Assembly: GCA_000961655.1 (NCBI GenBank)
Contig: LADR01000024.1
Coordinates: 124,001-188,000, forward strand
DNA length: 64,000 nt
Direction: 5' to 3'
DNA from: Desulfatitalea sp. BRH_c12
GTDB lineage: Bacteria > Desulfobacterota > Desulfobacteria > Desulfobacterales > Desulfosarcinaceae
Position numbers and translations under genes: made by a program. Positions 42,827 through 54,981 of the stretch are shown here, piece after piece (within the stretch, counting starts at the first letter, position 1; each line of letters opens with the position of its first letter). Below the pieces are notes generated by a model. That model saw nothing but the letters and a program-made list of their open reading frames with translations. It had not been told where the DNA came from and did not search any database.

Positions 42827-43837
42827 TCAGGTCGTCGGGTCGCGTTCTTCCTTGAGCAGGCAGCAGGCGATCTTATAGGCGGGGCGTCCGTCCGAAAGGT
42901 AGGTCAAATTCTGGGGCTGGATCAATTTATTCATGACACAGCCTTCGGCAATATTCAGATTGAACAGGTCGTTTTCATTGAGCGGGTTGGTAGTGACCAA
43001 TCGGCTGTTTTCGAAGGACAGGCTGTGCAGGGGGTAATCTTCGCACAACGGGCAGCGGTATACCCGACCGTTAGGAAAGACGAAGTAATTGTCCGCCACG
43101 CGCCCAGCGCAGTCGAACGGTTCATCCGGGGCCAGATAGACCTTGGGATAGATGACGCGGATGCCCTGGCGGGACACCTTGGCGGCTACCGCAAAGACAT
43201 GGTTCTCCCATTCAGCGCGGCTGACTTGCAAGGGCGGGGCGTCGGCAGAACTGCCGACCGCCGATTGACCGCGCAGCCCGATCACCTGGATGAAAAAGCG
43301 GTCGATGCCCAAATCGGCCAGCAATGCTGGCATGGCAGCCAGTTCCTCCAAGTTGAGACGACTGACCGTGAAGATCAAACTGGTCTGGAATCCTTTGGCT
43401 TTGGCCCGGCGGATGCCGTCGGTGCAGGCTTCGAACGATCCCTGGCCGCGGATCGGATCGTTGGTCGCGGCTGAGGCGCCATCCAGGCTGAAACTGATCA
43501 CGTCGACCAATGCCGGCGTGGTTCGTTCGAGGATGTCGTTGAAAAGATAGCCATTGGTGTCGATGGTGATCGACCCGTATCCCAGTCCGCGGGCAGTGCG
43601 TACCGCTTCAGGCAGATCCGGATGAAGGGTGGGTTCTCCGCCCAGAAAGATAAGATTGGCGGCCGGCGCTCGTTCGGCCAGCGTGCGCAGCCATGCGTTG
43701 ATGTCTTCGATGCCCAGTCGTCCCTGGCCGTGTTGGCTCGGGTTGATGTAGCAATGCCGGCAGCGCAGGTTGCACTGGGTCAATATGTGGAAAAAGACGT
43801 TGGCGGCGTTTTTTGAAAAATGGACTGTTCGGGTCAT
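42827..43837 (-). CDS. Radical SAM protein with SPASM-like C-terminal Cys cluster
   Basis: 336 residues. Radical SAM motif CNLRCRHC (CxxxCxxC) at about residues 22-29, 'LIFLGGEPTLHPDL' (GGE motif), 'SFSLDGASAATNDPIRGQGSFE'. The C-terminal part has more Cys: 'FDCAGRV', 'YRCPLCEDYP', 'EGCVMNK' and 'ACCLLKEE', fitting an auxiliary Fe-S cluster domain of the SPASM/Twitch kind found in peptide- and protein-modifying enzymes. No precursor peptide gene is evident nearby. Its ATG overlaps the upstream stop codon (TGATG), so it forms an operon with the cyclic-nucleotide-binding protein. Confidence 0.85.
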   Translation of the reverse strand: MTRTVHFSKNAANVFFHILTQCNLRCRHCYINPSQHGQGRLGIEDINAWLRTLAERAPAANLIFLGGEPTLHPDLPEAVRTARGLGYGSITIDTNGYLFNDILERTTPALVDVISFSLDGASAATNDPIRGQGSFEACTDGIRRAKAKGFQTSLIFTVSRLNLEELAAMPALLADLGIDRFFIQVIGLRGQSAVGSSADAPPLQVSRAEWENHVFAVAAKVSRQGIRVIYPKVYLAPDEPFDCAGRVADNYFVFPNGRVYRCPLCEDYPLHSLSFENSRLVTTNPLNENDLFNLNIAEGCVMNKLIQPQNLTYLSDGRPAYKIACCLLKEERDPTT

Positions 43838-44397
43838 CAGAAATTTTCAATATATCGTTTGGACGCGGGGGCTTGGGGTTTGGGTGGTGTAGGCGTCGTA
43901 TCACTTCTTTTGGCTTCCCGTTTGGCCCTGACCAATTCCTCGTTGGTCAAACGCAACCGTATCGAGATATATTCGGCAAAAATGCGATACAGGAGCAACA
44001 GGAAATCCAGACGGGCTTCTTTTTCACCGGTGTTGGCCATTCGGTTGCCGGCCGCTGTGTCCACGGCCAAACAAACGGTTTGGCCGATGGCATGCACGGA
44101 AGCCGATCGGCTTTGATCATCGATGATGCGCATCTCACCGAAGATTTCACCTTTGCGGCTGATGGTGCTGATCTCCTCGCCTTCTTTGGTGATGCGGATT
44201 TTGCCGGAAAGCAGAAAATACAGCCAGGGGTCCATATCCCCTTCCTGAATGATCTGTTCGCCATCCTCGTACTGGCGGATCTTGCTCAGGCGCAGCAGCT
44301 TTCCCAAATTGCGGGTCTCAAAATGCTTGAGCGCCTGAATCGACATGAGTCGCTGAATATTTTCTATATTTTCCTTCAGATATTTGGATTCGATCAT
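43837..44397 (-). CDS. Cyclic nucleotide-binding domain protein
   Basis: 186 residues from ATG 44397 (CAGGAG upstream). A helix ('ENIENIQRLMSIQALKHF') and a cNMP-binding beta roll about 25-130: 'IRQYEDGEQIIQEGDMDPWLYFLLSGKIRITKEGEEISTISRKGEIFGEMRIIDDQSRSASVHAIG'. The phosphate-binding cassette is 'GEIFGEM...QSRSASV', where the Arg-Ser-Ala pair fits cAMP/cGMP binding. No HTH follows; the C-terminus is helical and ends in a Pro/Lys tail, so this is a sensor rather than a Crp regulator. Coupled to the radical SAM gene. Confidence 0.82.
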   Translation of the reverse strand: MIESKYLKENIENIQRLMSIQALKHFETRNLGKLLRLSKIRQYEDGEQIIQEGDMDPWLYFLLSGKIRITKEGEEISTISRKGEIFGEMRIIDDQSRSASVHAIGQTVCLAVDTAAGNRMANTGEKEARLDFLLLLYRIFAEYISIRLRLTNEELVRAKREAKRSDTTPTPPKPQAPASKRYIENF

Positions 44398-44740
44398 GGC
44401 GGTCTCCTGACACGAGCCTTTAAATATAAAAAAGACAATACGCTTTTGCATGATGAAAAGGCAAGGATAAAGTCCAGGGCAATCGCATGTAAATCTTGGT
44501 TCAACATAAGACAACGGTGGGCGATGCCCGCCCTACCTGATGACTATTGGCGAAGTGTTAAGTGTAAAGTTTAAAGTGTAAAGGGAGGCATTCTGTCGAT
44601 TTGATAGGGTCACCTCCCCATGTTGCGCGCTTTTACGTGCATGCTTTTGTTAAAGTTAAAGGTTCTAAAAAATGACAATATAACCTTTTTAGGGCACCCA
44701 TACCAATGTCTTACTGGAGCGAACTGCATAACCATATGGA
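44398..44740. repeat. Repeat-rich intergenic region with decayed MITE-like copy
   Basis: It holds a REP-like hairpin (44516-44537), then GACTATTGGCGAAGT (about 44542-44556; reverse of the MITE inner block), CATTCTGTCGATT (44589-44601, also at 12529-12541 and, reversed, at 62157-62169) and, near 44712-44735, ACTGGAGCGAACTGCATAACC, a worn right end of the MITE family. No gene seen. Confidence 0.5.
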
Positions 44741-46188
44741 TTAATTTTCTTCCAGACACGCCTTGGACAGGTTCTGGTCGAAATCCACGGGGTAACAGCC
44801 GTCGAAGCAAGCCTTGCAAAAATGCGCGCCCGGGTCGGGCACGCCCGTGGCGTCGAGCAGGCCGGGCAAACTCAGATAATGCAAAGAATCCAACTCAAGA
44901 TAGCTTTCCAGTTCCTTGACGGACATGCGTGCAGCGATCAACTCGCCTTTGGTCGAAAAGTCGATGCCGTAATGGCAAGGGTGCCGGTGCGGCGGGCCAG
45001 CCACTCGCAGGTGGATGCGTTTGACGCCTAGTTCGCGCAAGGCCCGCACGCGCGTTTTGGCCGTCGTGCCGCGGATGATGGAATCTTCGATGATGATGAT
45101 GTCCTTGCCTTTGAGCAGTTGCTTGACGGGGTTCAGTTTTATACGCACGCCGAAGTCGCGCATGCTTTGGGTCGGCTGGATGAAGGTCCGTCCCACATAA
45201 TGGTTGCGGATCATGCCCAACTCGAACGGGATGCCCGAAGCTTCCGAGTAGCCGAGTGCAGCGTAAGTGCCTGAATCGGGGAAGGGCATTACCAGGTCGG
45301 CCGAAACAGGCGCCTCCATGGCCAGGCGGCGCCCATGGGCTTTGCGCATCTGATAGACATTGCGCCCCATGAAGGTACTGTCGGGCCGTGCAAAATAGAT
45401 GAATTCGAAGATACAGAAGGCGCGTCGCCCGGATTCGGGTAGATGCAGGCTGCGTGGCCCATTCTCATCGATAATGACGATTTCACCCGGGTCGAGCTCG
45501 CGCACGAACTCGGCCTGCACCAGATCGAGGGCGCAGGATTCAGAGGCAAGCACCCAATGGCCATTGAGTTTCCCCAGGCACAGCGGCCGGAAACCGTGTG
45601 GATCGCGAATGCCGATCACCTCGCCCTGACTGGTCAGCACGACCATTGAAAAGGCGCCCTGCAGACGCGCGGCTGCTTCGATCAGAGCTTTGTCTAAACC
45701 CAAGTGCAGATGACGCACGAACAGGTGCAAAAAAACTTCACTGTCCATGGTGGACTGGAAAATCGATCCATTCTCTTCCAGTTCGGATTTGAGCTGCTGG
45801 GCATTGACGATGTTGCCGTTGTGGCCGACAGCATACGCTTTATGGCGGTGGCGCACGACGAAAGGCTGCGCATTGGCCAGAACCGAGCTGCCGGTAGTGG
45901 AGTAGCGCACATGGCCGATGGCGCTGGAGCCCTTCAGCTGCTCCAACTGCTCCATGGTGAATACGTCCGAAACCAATCCCATGTCGCGGTGTTCATTGAG
46001 GACACCCTCCTCGACCGCGCTGATGCCGGCGCTCTCCTGCCCGCGATGCTGTAAGGCGTAAAGCCCGAAGTAGCACAGCTTGGCCGCTTCCGTATGGCCA
46101 TGGACGCCGAAAATGCCGCACGCTTCGCGGGGGTGATCGTCTTCCGAGCCATGGTCCGGGGTAGCGTCTGGATTTAAGAAGTTCAGGT

Positions 46189-46192
<4 letters not shown>
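44741..46192 (-). CDS. purF: Amidophosphoribosyltransferase
   Basis: 483 residues. First step of purine synthesis: PRPP plus glutamine gives phosphoribosylamine. A 24-residue propeptide precedes the nucleophile Cys25 in '[12 protein letters not shown]'; the N-terminal (Ntn) glutaminase domain runs to about 250 and the phosphoribosyltransferase domain follows with '[18 protein letters not shown]' as PRPP motif. Cys in 'CHYGIDFS' and '[11 protein letters not shown]' fit the [4Fe-4S] cluster of the B. subtilis type. Its ATG overlaps the carB stop (ATGA) with AAGGAA upstream. Confidence 0.96.
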
Positions 46193-49539
<3,347 letters not shown>

Positions 49540-49639
49540 TGGTGTTTCGCTGATTTTAAGTCGTTATTTGGATGATTCGTTCACGATGGGGCCGATTTGT
49601 AGTTTCGCCGAATGAACGCATCCGACGAATACATCTCTT

Positions 49640-50770
49640 TCACATCAAGTCCTTGAATGCGGTGAACAGGTAGCGCGCGTCGTTGGGCCCGGGCGCGGCC
49701 TCGGGATGATACTGCACGGCCAAAAGAGGCAGCCTTTTGTGGCGGAAGCCTTCCAGGGTGTTGTCGTTAAGGTTTATATGGGTAATTTCGACCGCGTGCG
49801 GGTCCAGGCTGCCGGCCTCCACTGCAAAACCATGATTCTGCGAGGTGATCTCCACGCGACCGGTCAGCAAGTGCTTGACCGGGTGGTTGGCCCCGCGATG
49901 CCCGAATTTCAGCTTGTAAGTTTTTCCCCCTAAAGCCAAACCCAGGATCTGGTGGCCCAGGCAGATACCGAAAATCGGTCGATAATCCAGCAATGCCTGC
50001 ACCTTTCGAATGCCATAGTCCACCGGCTCGGGATCGCCCGGGCCGTTGGATAAAAAGATGCCGTGCGGATTCATGCGTTGAATGGTATCCGAATCGGTAA
50101 AGGCCGGAACCACCACCACTTCCATGTCATGCTCGGCCAAATTGCGTAGGATGTTGTATTTAATGCCGAAATCAATGGCCACCACCGATGGCCGCGTATG
50201 CCGCTCGCGCCAGATGCGCGTGTTCAGCGGCGTTTGGGCCGTGTCGATGATTTCCGGACGGCCGTTGACCCAGCGGTACGGCTGACTGCCGGTGACGGTT
50301 TTGGCCAGATCGAGACCTGCCATGCTTGGCAGTTGGCGGGCTTTGCGCACCAGTTCCCCAGGGTCGCAAGCCGCCGTGGAAATGATGGCCCGCATGGCGC
50401 CGGTTTCGCGGATGTGGCGTGTCAGCGCCCGCGTGTCCAGGGCGTCGACACCCAGGATGGTGTTGCGGACCAGGTAATCAGCCAGGCTTTCGGTCGCCCG
50501 GTAGTTGCTGTAATTTGCCTGGTATTCACGGATGATAAAAGCCGTCACCTGGACCCGATCCGATTCCATATCTTCCGGGTTGATGCCATAGTTACCGATC
50601 AATGGATACGTCATGGTGACCAACTGGCCGCTATAAGAGGGGTCGGTGAGCACCTCCTGATAGCCGCTCATGCTGGTATTGAAAACCACCTCGCCGCCCA
50701 CTTCACCGGGTCCGGTGAACGATCGGCATGCAAAGGTGCGTCCGTCTTCTAATGCGAGAATTGCTTTCAT
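49640..50770 (-). CDS. carA: Carbamoyl-phosphate synthase small (glutaminase) subunit
   Basis: 376 residues. N-terminal CPSase small-chain domain ('MKAILALEDGRTFACRSFTGPGEVGGEVVFNTSMSGYQEVLTDPSYSGQLVTMTYPLIGNYGIN') and a class I glutamine amidotransferase domain with nucleophile Cys in 'PIFGICLGHQILGLALGG' and the His-x-Glu pair in 'AVQYHPEAAPGP'. It supplies ammonia from glutamine to CarB. First of carA-carB-purF, 187 bp after the glutamate-synthase genes; that gap carries repeated GGTTAAATCGTCA motifs. Confidence 0.96.
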   Translation of the reverse strand: MKAILALEDGRTFACRSFTGPGEVGGEVVFNTSMSGYQEVLTDPSYSGQLVTMTYPLIGNYGINPEDMESDRVQVTAFIIREYQANYSNYRATESLADYLVRNTILGVDALDTRALTRHIRETGAMRAIISTAACDPGELVRKARQLPSMAGLDLAKTVTGSQPYRWVNGRPEIIDTAQTPLNTRIWRERHTRPSVVAIDFGIKYNILRNLAEHDMEVVVVPAFTDSDTIQRMNPHGIFLSNGPGDPEPVDYGIRKVQALLDYRPIFGICLGHQILGLALGGKTYKLKFGHRGANHPVKHLLTGRVEITSQNHGFAVEAGSLDPHAVEITHINLNDNTLEGFRHKRLPLLAVQYHPEAAPGPNDARYLFTAFKDLM

Positions 50771-50803
50771 GGTCGTTCATTCGTCAACTTATGGGTCGTT
50801 AAT

Positions 50804-50858
50804 GGTTAAATCGTCACATTGATTTTCGCGTTACTCAAGTCGAGGGGTTAAATCGTCA
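50804..50858. repeat. Twin 13-bp repeat upstream of carA
   Basis: GGTTAAATCGTCA occurs at 50804-50816 and 50846-50858, 42 bp apart (about four helical turns), and an inverted form ends at 50952-50964 over the stop codon of the upstream gene. Could be a protein-binding pair for carA control or part of a degenerate intergenic repeat. Confidence 0.45.
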
Positions 50859-50957
50859 ATTCATTGATTTGTCAATTGGTTATTCATCGGGAGCGTCTCG
50901 GTTAACCCCCTATCGACCGTCGTCAACGTAAACTCGATCAGCCGACGCATCAACGAT

Positions 50958-53291
50958 TTAACCCATCGGTGCATTCTCTATCAAATTCCACACGCCGCAC
51001 GGACACGCCCCAGCGCAAAAGCCGCAGCCGATGCAGCGGTCGCTCGATACCACGTACTCGAAGCGGCCTTCGCTGAGTTCTTGCCGGCTGATGGCGCTTT
51101 CCGGGCAGGCGGCCACGCAGATGCCGCAATCGCGACATTGACCGCAGGAGGCGCATTGGCTGCCGCAATGGTCCAGGTTTTCATAGCGCACGATGCGCGG
51201 GTCGAAATATTCCAGGTGAACCCGTTGCACGTCGATGATTGTGCGCGGATCGGCCGTGGGCCGCTTACCGCCGATCACATCGTCGATCGTCTGGCCGGCC
51301 TGGCGCCCGGCGCCGATCGCGTCGGTCAACAGGCCGGGGCGCACCGCATCGCCGATGGCAAAGATCTTGCGGTTGGAGGTCTGATAATGATCGTCCACTT
51401 TGATGAAGCCGCGTTCCACAGCCACATCGTCGGGGAGAAACGCCAGATCGGGGGCATCGCCGATGGAGACGAATACGCTATCGGCCGCAATGATTTCGCC
51501 TGTGTCCAGTTGCACCCCCTCGGGCGTGACAGCCTGTGTGAAAACCGGCCAGCGGAAGCGCGCGCCGGCCTTTTCGGCTTCTTCGCGTTCCTTGCCGAAC
51601 GAGGCCGGCGCCTGCACATCCAGCAACAGGATATCTTCGGCGCCCAGGCGTGCTGCTTCGGTGGCCACGTCGCACCCCACATTGCCGGCGCCGATGATCA
51701 CCACCTGCCGACCGACGGTGGCCGTGCCGGCCTTGGCTTCAGCCAGAAACTCAGACGCGGCAATCATGCGCTCCTTGCCGGGAATCGGCAATAAGCGCGG
51801 TTTTTGCGCGCCGGCGGCGATCACCACAAAATCGAAATCCTCGACGAGTTGATGAATGTCGGCCTGGTTCAGGTGCTGCTGCAGGTGCACATGCGGAATC
51901 ACCTGACCGATGCGATCAATTTCAGTGTCGAAGACCTCTTTGGGAATGCGGCTGTTCGGTATGGCTGCCGCAATTTTGCCGCCCAGCGTCTTGGCCGTAT
52001 CGTAGACCACAGCTTCGTGCCCCTTGAGGCGCAGCTGCCAGGCCACCGAGAGGCCGGCCGGGCCGCCGCCGATGACGGCCACCCGTTTTCCCGAAAGGGG
52101 CGGCAGTTCGGGCATTTTGGCCGCCAGGCTGGCTTGCCCGAGCCGGGTCACATCCACGGGCGGCAAAAACAGCGTTTGCTTGGTGCACGACTGCATGCAC
52201 AGGTGAGGGCACAAATAGCCGCATACCGTGGCTGGAAACGGCGTGTAGGCCAAGGCCATGTCAACGGCTTCGTCCACTCGTCCCTCGCGCACCAGGCGCC
52301 AGCGGGTCTGGACCGGGATGCCGGTGGGGCAGGTGGCTTCGCAGGGGGCCTTGTATTTGTAATTTTCCCATACGGGCACGTAGCGGCGCAGATCGCCGTG
52401 GGTGATCAGGCCGATGGGGCTGCGATCCAGTTGTGTCAGATCGCCTACCAGGCCACCTTTGCCCAGTGTTTGCTCCCACACCTGCTTGCGGAAATCATTC
52501 ATGGCGCGCTTGGCTTTGGTGACGCGCTCCTGGGGCGTGCGCGCACGCAGGCATTGCCATTGTTCTCGCTTGGAGAGCAGGGTGTACAAAAACTCGTGTT
52601 GTCGGGTGTGCCGCAGGTACGCCCGCAGACCGGCGTTCAACCACTGCCAATCCGTGTCGGTGATCGGAACCAGTACGGCGTCGGTCTGGCTGAATCCCTG
52701 GTGGGGGCCTCTGAAAAAGACCTTGCCCCCCACCATGCCGATCAGGGGACGGTAACCGAGTACGTTCTTGGGATTTTGGGCCTCGTGGCCGCAGATGATC
52801 GCCACGCCGCCGGCCATGAACTCGCCGAAATAGTCACCCACCGACCCGAGCACCCATAATTCCGGGGCGTCGAAGCGCGGGTTGTGCTTGGTCATGGTCA
52901 TGCCGCGGGAACCGATGTTGCCGGTGACGTAAATCTTGCCTTGCGCCATGGCATTGCCCACGCCATTGCCGGCGTTGCCATGGACCACGATGTGGGCGCC
53001 GGCATTGAGCCAACCCACATCGTCCGACGCCGGGCCCATAACATCGATCCGGGTGTTGGGGGAACCCATGGCACCCACGCGCTGGCCCACCGGTCCGTTG
53101 ATTTCCACATGCACCGGTTGTTCGCCGGCACGCCAGAGCCGCCCGCCGAGACCATGCTGGCCATAGGCATCGATCTTCAAGCGGGTATACCCCAGCGCCA
53201 AAGCCGCCTGAATCTTTTCTTCCAAAACACGCGATTCGATGCGGTCGTTGTTTTCTCTACCGGAAATGGCGAAATAGTCTTTGCTGTTCAT
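50958..53291 (-). CDS. Glutamate synthase-type GXGXG subunit fused to GltD-like FAD/Fe-S oxidoreductase
   Basis: 777 residues. N-terminal GXGXG domain (about 1-250, 'DAYGQHGLGGRLWRAGEQPVHVEINGPVGQRVGAMGSPNTRIDVMGPASDDVGWLNAGAHIVVHGNAGNGVGNAMAQGKIYV'), then a GltD-like module: N-terminal Cys group 'CEATCPTGIPVQ...CGYLCPHLCMQSC', FAD site 'VIGGGPAGLSVAWQL', NADPH site 'IIGAGNVGCDVATEAARL', and a C-terminal 2x[4Fe-4S] ferredoxin ('CGICVAACPESAI', 'CIGCGFCAGACPCGVW'). This supplies electrons and the structural third of GOGAT. The fusion of the two parts is notable. It is 55 bp after the FMN subunit gene. Confidence 0.9.
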   Translation of the reverse strand: MNSKDYFAISGRENNDRIESRVLEEKIQAALALGYTRLKIDAYGQHGLGGRLWRAGEQPVHVEINGPVGQRVGAMGSPNTRIDVMGPASDDVGWLNAGAHIVVHGNAGNGVGNAMAQGKIYVTGNIGSRGMTMTKHNPRFDAPELWVLGSVGDYFGEFMAGGVAIICGHEAQNPKNVLGYRPLIGMVGGKVFFRGPHQGFSQTDAVLVPITDTDWQWLNAGLRAYLRHTRQHEFLYTLLSKREQWQCLRARTPQERVTKAKRAMNDFRKQVWEQTLGKGGLVGDLTQLDRSPIGLITHGDLRRYVPVWENYKYKAPCEATCPTGIPVQTRWRLVREGRVDEAVDMALAYTPFPATVCGYLCPHLCMQSCTKQTLFLPPVDVTRLGQASLAAKMPELPPLSGKRVAVIGGGPAGLSVAWQLRLKGHEAVVYDTAKTLGGKIAAAIPNSRIPKEVFDTEIDRIGQVIPHVHLQQHLNQADIHQLVEDFDFVVIAAGAQKPRLLPIPGKERMIAASEFLAEAKAGTATVGRQVVIIGAGNVGCDVATEAARLGAEDILLLDVQAPASFGKEREEAEKAGARFRWPVFTQAVTPEGVQLDTGEIIAADSVFVSIGDAPDLAFLPDDVAVERGFIKVDDHYQTSNRKIFAIGDAVRPGLLTDAIGAGRQAGQTIDDVIGGKRPTADPRTIIDVQRVHLEYFDPRIVRYENLDHCGSQCASCGQCRDCGICVAACPESAISRQELSEGRFEYVVSSDRCIGCGFCAGACPCGVWNLIENAPMG

Positions 53292-53346
53292 CGTATTTCC
53301 TCAGGCGAAGGAATAAGTGGAAGCAGGCTTTCTTCCTCCCACTTTT

Positions 53347-54981
53347 TTAAACTACATACTTAATATTCAACCGTTCGGACGCATGATAGTCGCTGATCCC
53401 GAGTGCGTCCGCCATTCCGATGGGCAGCGTGGTGGAGCGGCCCAGTGGGGCAACGATCTTTTTCAACTCGGTATCGAATGCCAGGAAGGCGTCCACGACG
53501 CGTTCGGCCACCTTGTCCACATCCAGGCGCCGATAGAGTCGCGGGTCCTGGGAGGTGATACCTTTGGGGCACAGGCCGATGTTGCAGATGTTGCAGCGAT
53601 CGGTCTCCGACCCGAGGCAGCCGGCGGCGGCCTGCATGATGTATTTGCCGACCTGCACACCGCTGGCCCCCAGCATGATGAGGGCCGCGGCATTGGCGGC
53701 CAGGTTGCCGTTCTTGCCCACGCCGCCGCCTGCAAACAAGGGGATCTCGTTCTGTTTACCCACCTTGACGAGGGTCTGGTAGGCGTCGCGAATATTGGTG
53801 GCGATGGGATGGCCCATGTGGTTCATGGAAACGTTGTACGCCGCGCCAGTGCCGCCGTCTTCCCCATCGATGGCCAAGCCGGCGGCGTAAGGATTGCGCG
53901 TCAGGTTGTTCAGCACGGCCATGGCCGTGGAGGTACCCGAAATTTTAGGGTAGACCGGCACGCGAAAACCCCAGGCCATGGACATCGACTGGATCATCTT
54001 GGCCACGGACTCTTCGATCGAATACTGGGTCTGATGCGTGGGCGGGCTGGGCAGGCTGACGCCGGCCGGCACACCGCGGATGGCGGCGATCAGATTGTTG
54101 ACTTTGTGCCACATCAAAAGTCCGCCGTCGCCCGGCTTGGCGCCCTGGCCGTACTTGATCTCGATGGCACAGGGATCTTCCTGCATTTCGGGCAGGGCAT
54201 GGATGATTTCGTCCCATCCGAAGTAGCCGCTGGCAATCTGTAAAATCGTGTATTTCAAAAAACGGCTGCGCAGCAGGCGTGGCGGGCATCCGCCCTCTCC
54301 GGTGCATATGCGCACGGGCATGCCCAGTTCCTCGTTCAGATAGGCCACACCCATTTGCAGGCCTTCCCACATGTTTGGTGAGAGCGCACCAAAAGACATG
54401 CCGCCGATGAGCAGCGGGTAGATTTCGCGCACCGGAGGCATCCATCCGTTCTCCTTATAAAAGCGGATGTTCTCTTCGGGCGGCAGAACCCGCCCGAGCA
54501 GCGTGCGCAGTTCGAATTCGTGCCGGCCGGCATCCAGGGCCGGGTCGGTCAGCATGGAGATGCGGATGAACTTGATCTGGTCCAGCAATCCGCCCGGCAC
54601 GTTGCGCCGTCCGCCGCGGCTGCGCGGAGACCCGCCGCGGTTGATGTGGTAGCGCAACTTGTCGGATTCGTCCGCGCGCATGGGCATGATCGCATCATTG
54701 GGGCAGACCAGGTTGCACATAGCGCAGCCGATGCAGGCGTATGCGGGGTCGGTCTTTTGGCGGATGCCATGGTACACGTGGTGCGCGTTGGAGGGCGGTG
54801 CGGCGATATCCAGCGAGGTATTGAGCACGCGTTTGCGGAACACGCCCAGTTCAATAGCATGCACCGGGCATACTGCAGTGCAGCGGCCGCACAGGGTGCA
54901 CTTGTCTTTACTCCATGCTATTTGCCAAGGCAGGTCCTTGACGCTTAACGTGGAAGGCGTAATGGGTCGGTCTGGGAACAT
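53347..54981 (-). CDS. Glutamate synthase FMN subunit (archaeal-type GltB2) with ferredoxin domain
   Basis: 544 residues. Two ferredoxin motifs near the N-terminus ('CTLCGRCTAVCPVHAIELG' and 'CIGCAMCNLVCPNDAI'), then the FMN-binding alpha/beta barrel of glutamate synthase ('YPLLIGGMSFGALSPNMWEGLQMGVAYLNEELGMPVRICTGEGG ... IEIKYGQGAKPGDGG ... IDGEDGGTGAA'). Near the C-terminus 'GCLGSETDRCNICNIGLCPKGI' holds the Cys of the [3Fe-4S] cluster. It forms glutamate from 2-oxoglutarate and ammonia delivered from the amidotransferase. Start has CAGGAGA upstream and overlaps the end of the amidotransferase gene by 37 bp. Confidence 0.93.
   Translation of the reverse strand: MFPDRPITPSTLSVKDLPWQIAWSKDKCTLCGRCTAVCPVHAIELGVFRKRVLNTSLDIAAPPSNAHHVYHGIRQKTDPAYACIGCAMCNLVCPNDAIMPMRADESDKLRYHINRGGSPRSRGGRRNVPGGLLDQIKFIRISMLTDPALDAGRHEFELRTLLGRVLPPEENIRFYKENGWMPPVREIYPLLIGGMSFGALSPNMWEGLQMGVAYLNEELGMPVRICTGEGGCPPRLLRSRFLKYTILQIASGYFGWDEIIHALPEMQEDPCAIEIKYGQGAKPGDGGLLMWHKVNNLIAAIRGVPAGVSLPSPPTHQTQYSIEESVAKMIQSMSMAWGFRVPVYPKISGTSTAMAVLNNLTRNPYAAGLAIDGEDGGTGAAYNVSMNHMGHPIATNIRDAYQTLVKVGKQNEIPLFAGGGVGKNGNLAANAAALIMLGASGVQVGKYIMQAAAGCLGSETDRCNICNIGLCPKGITSQDPRLYRRLDVDKVAERVVDAFLAFDTELKKIVAPLGRSTTLPIGMADALGISDYHASERLNIKYVV

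Noticed and set aside
50198-50752. Plus-strand frame opposite carA
   Set aside because: No domain, shadow composition, no ribosome-binding site.
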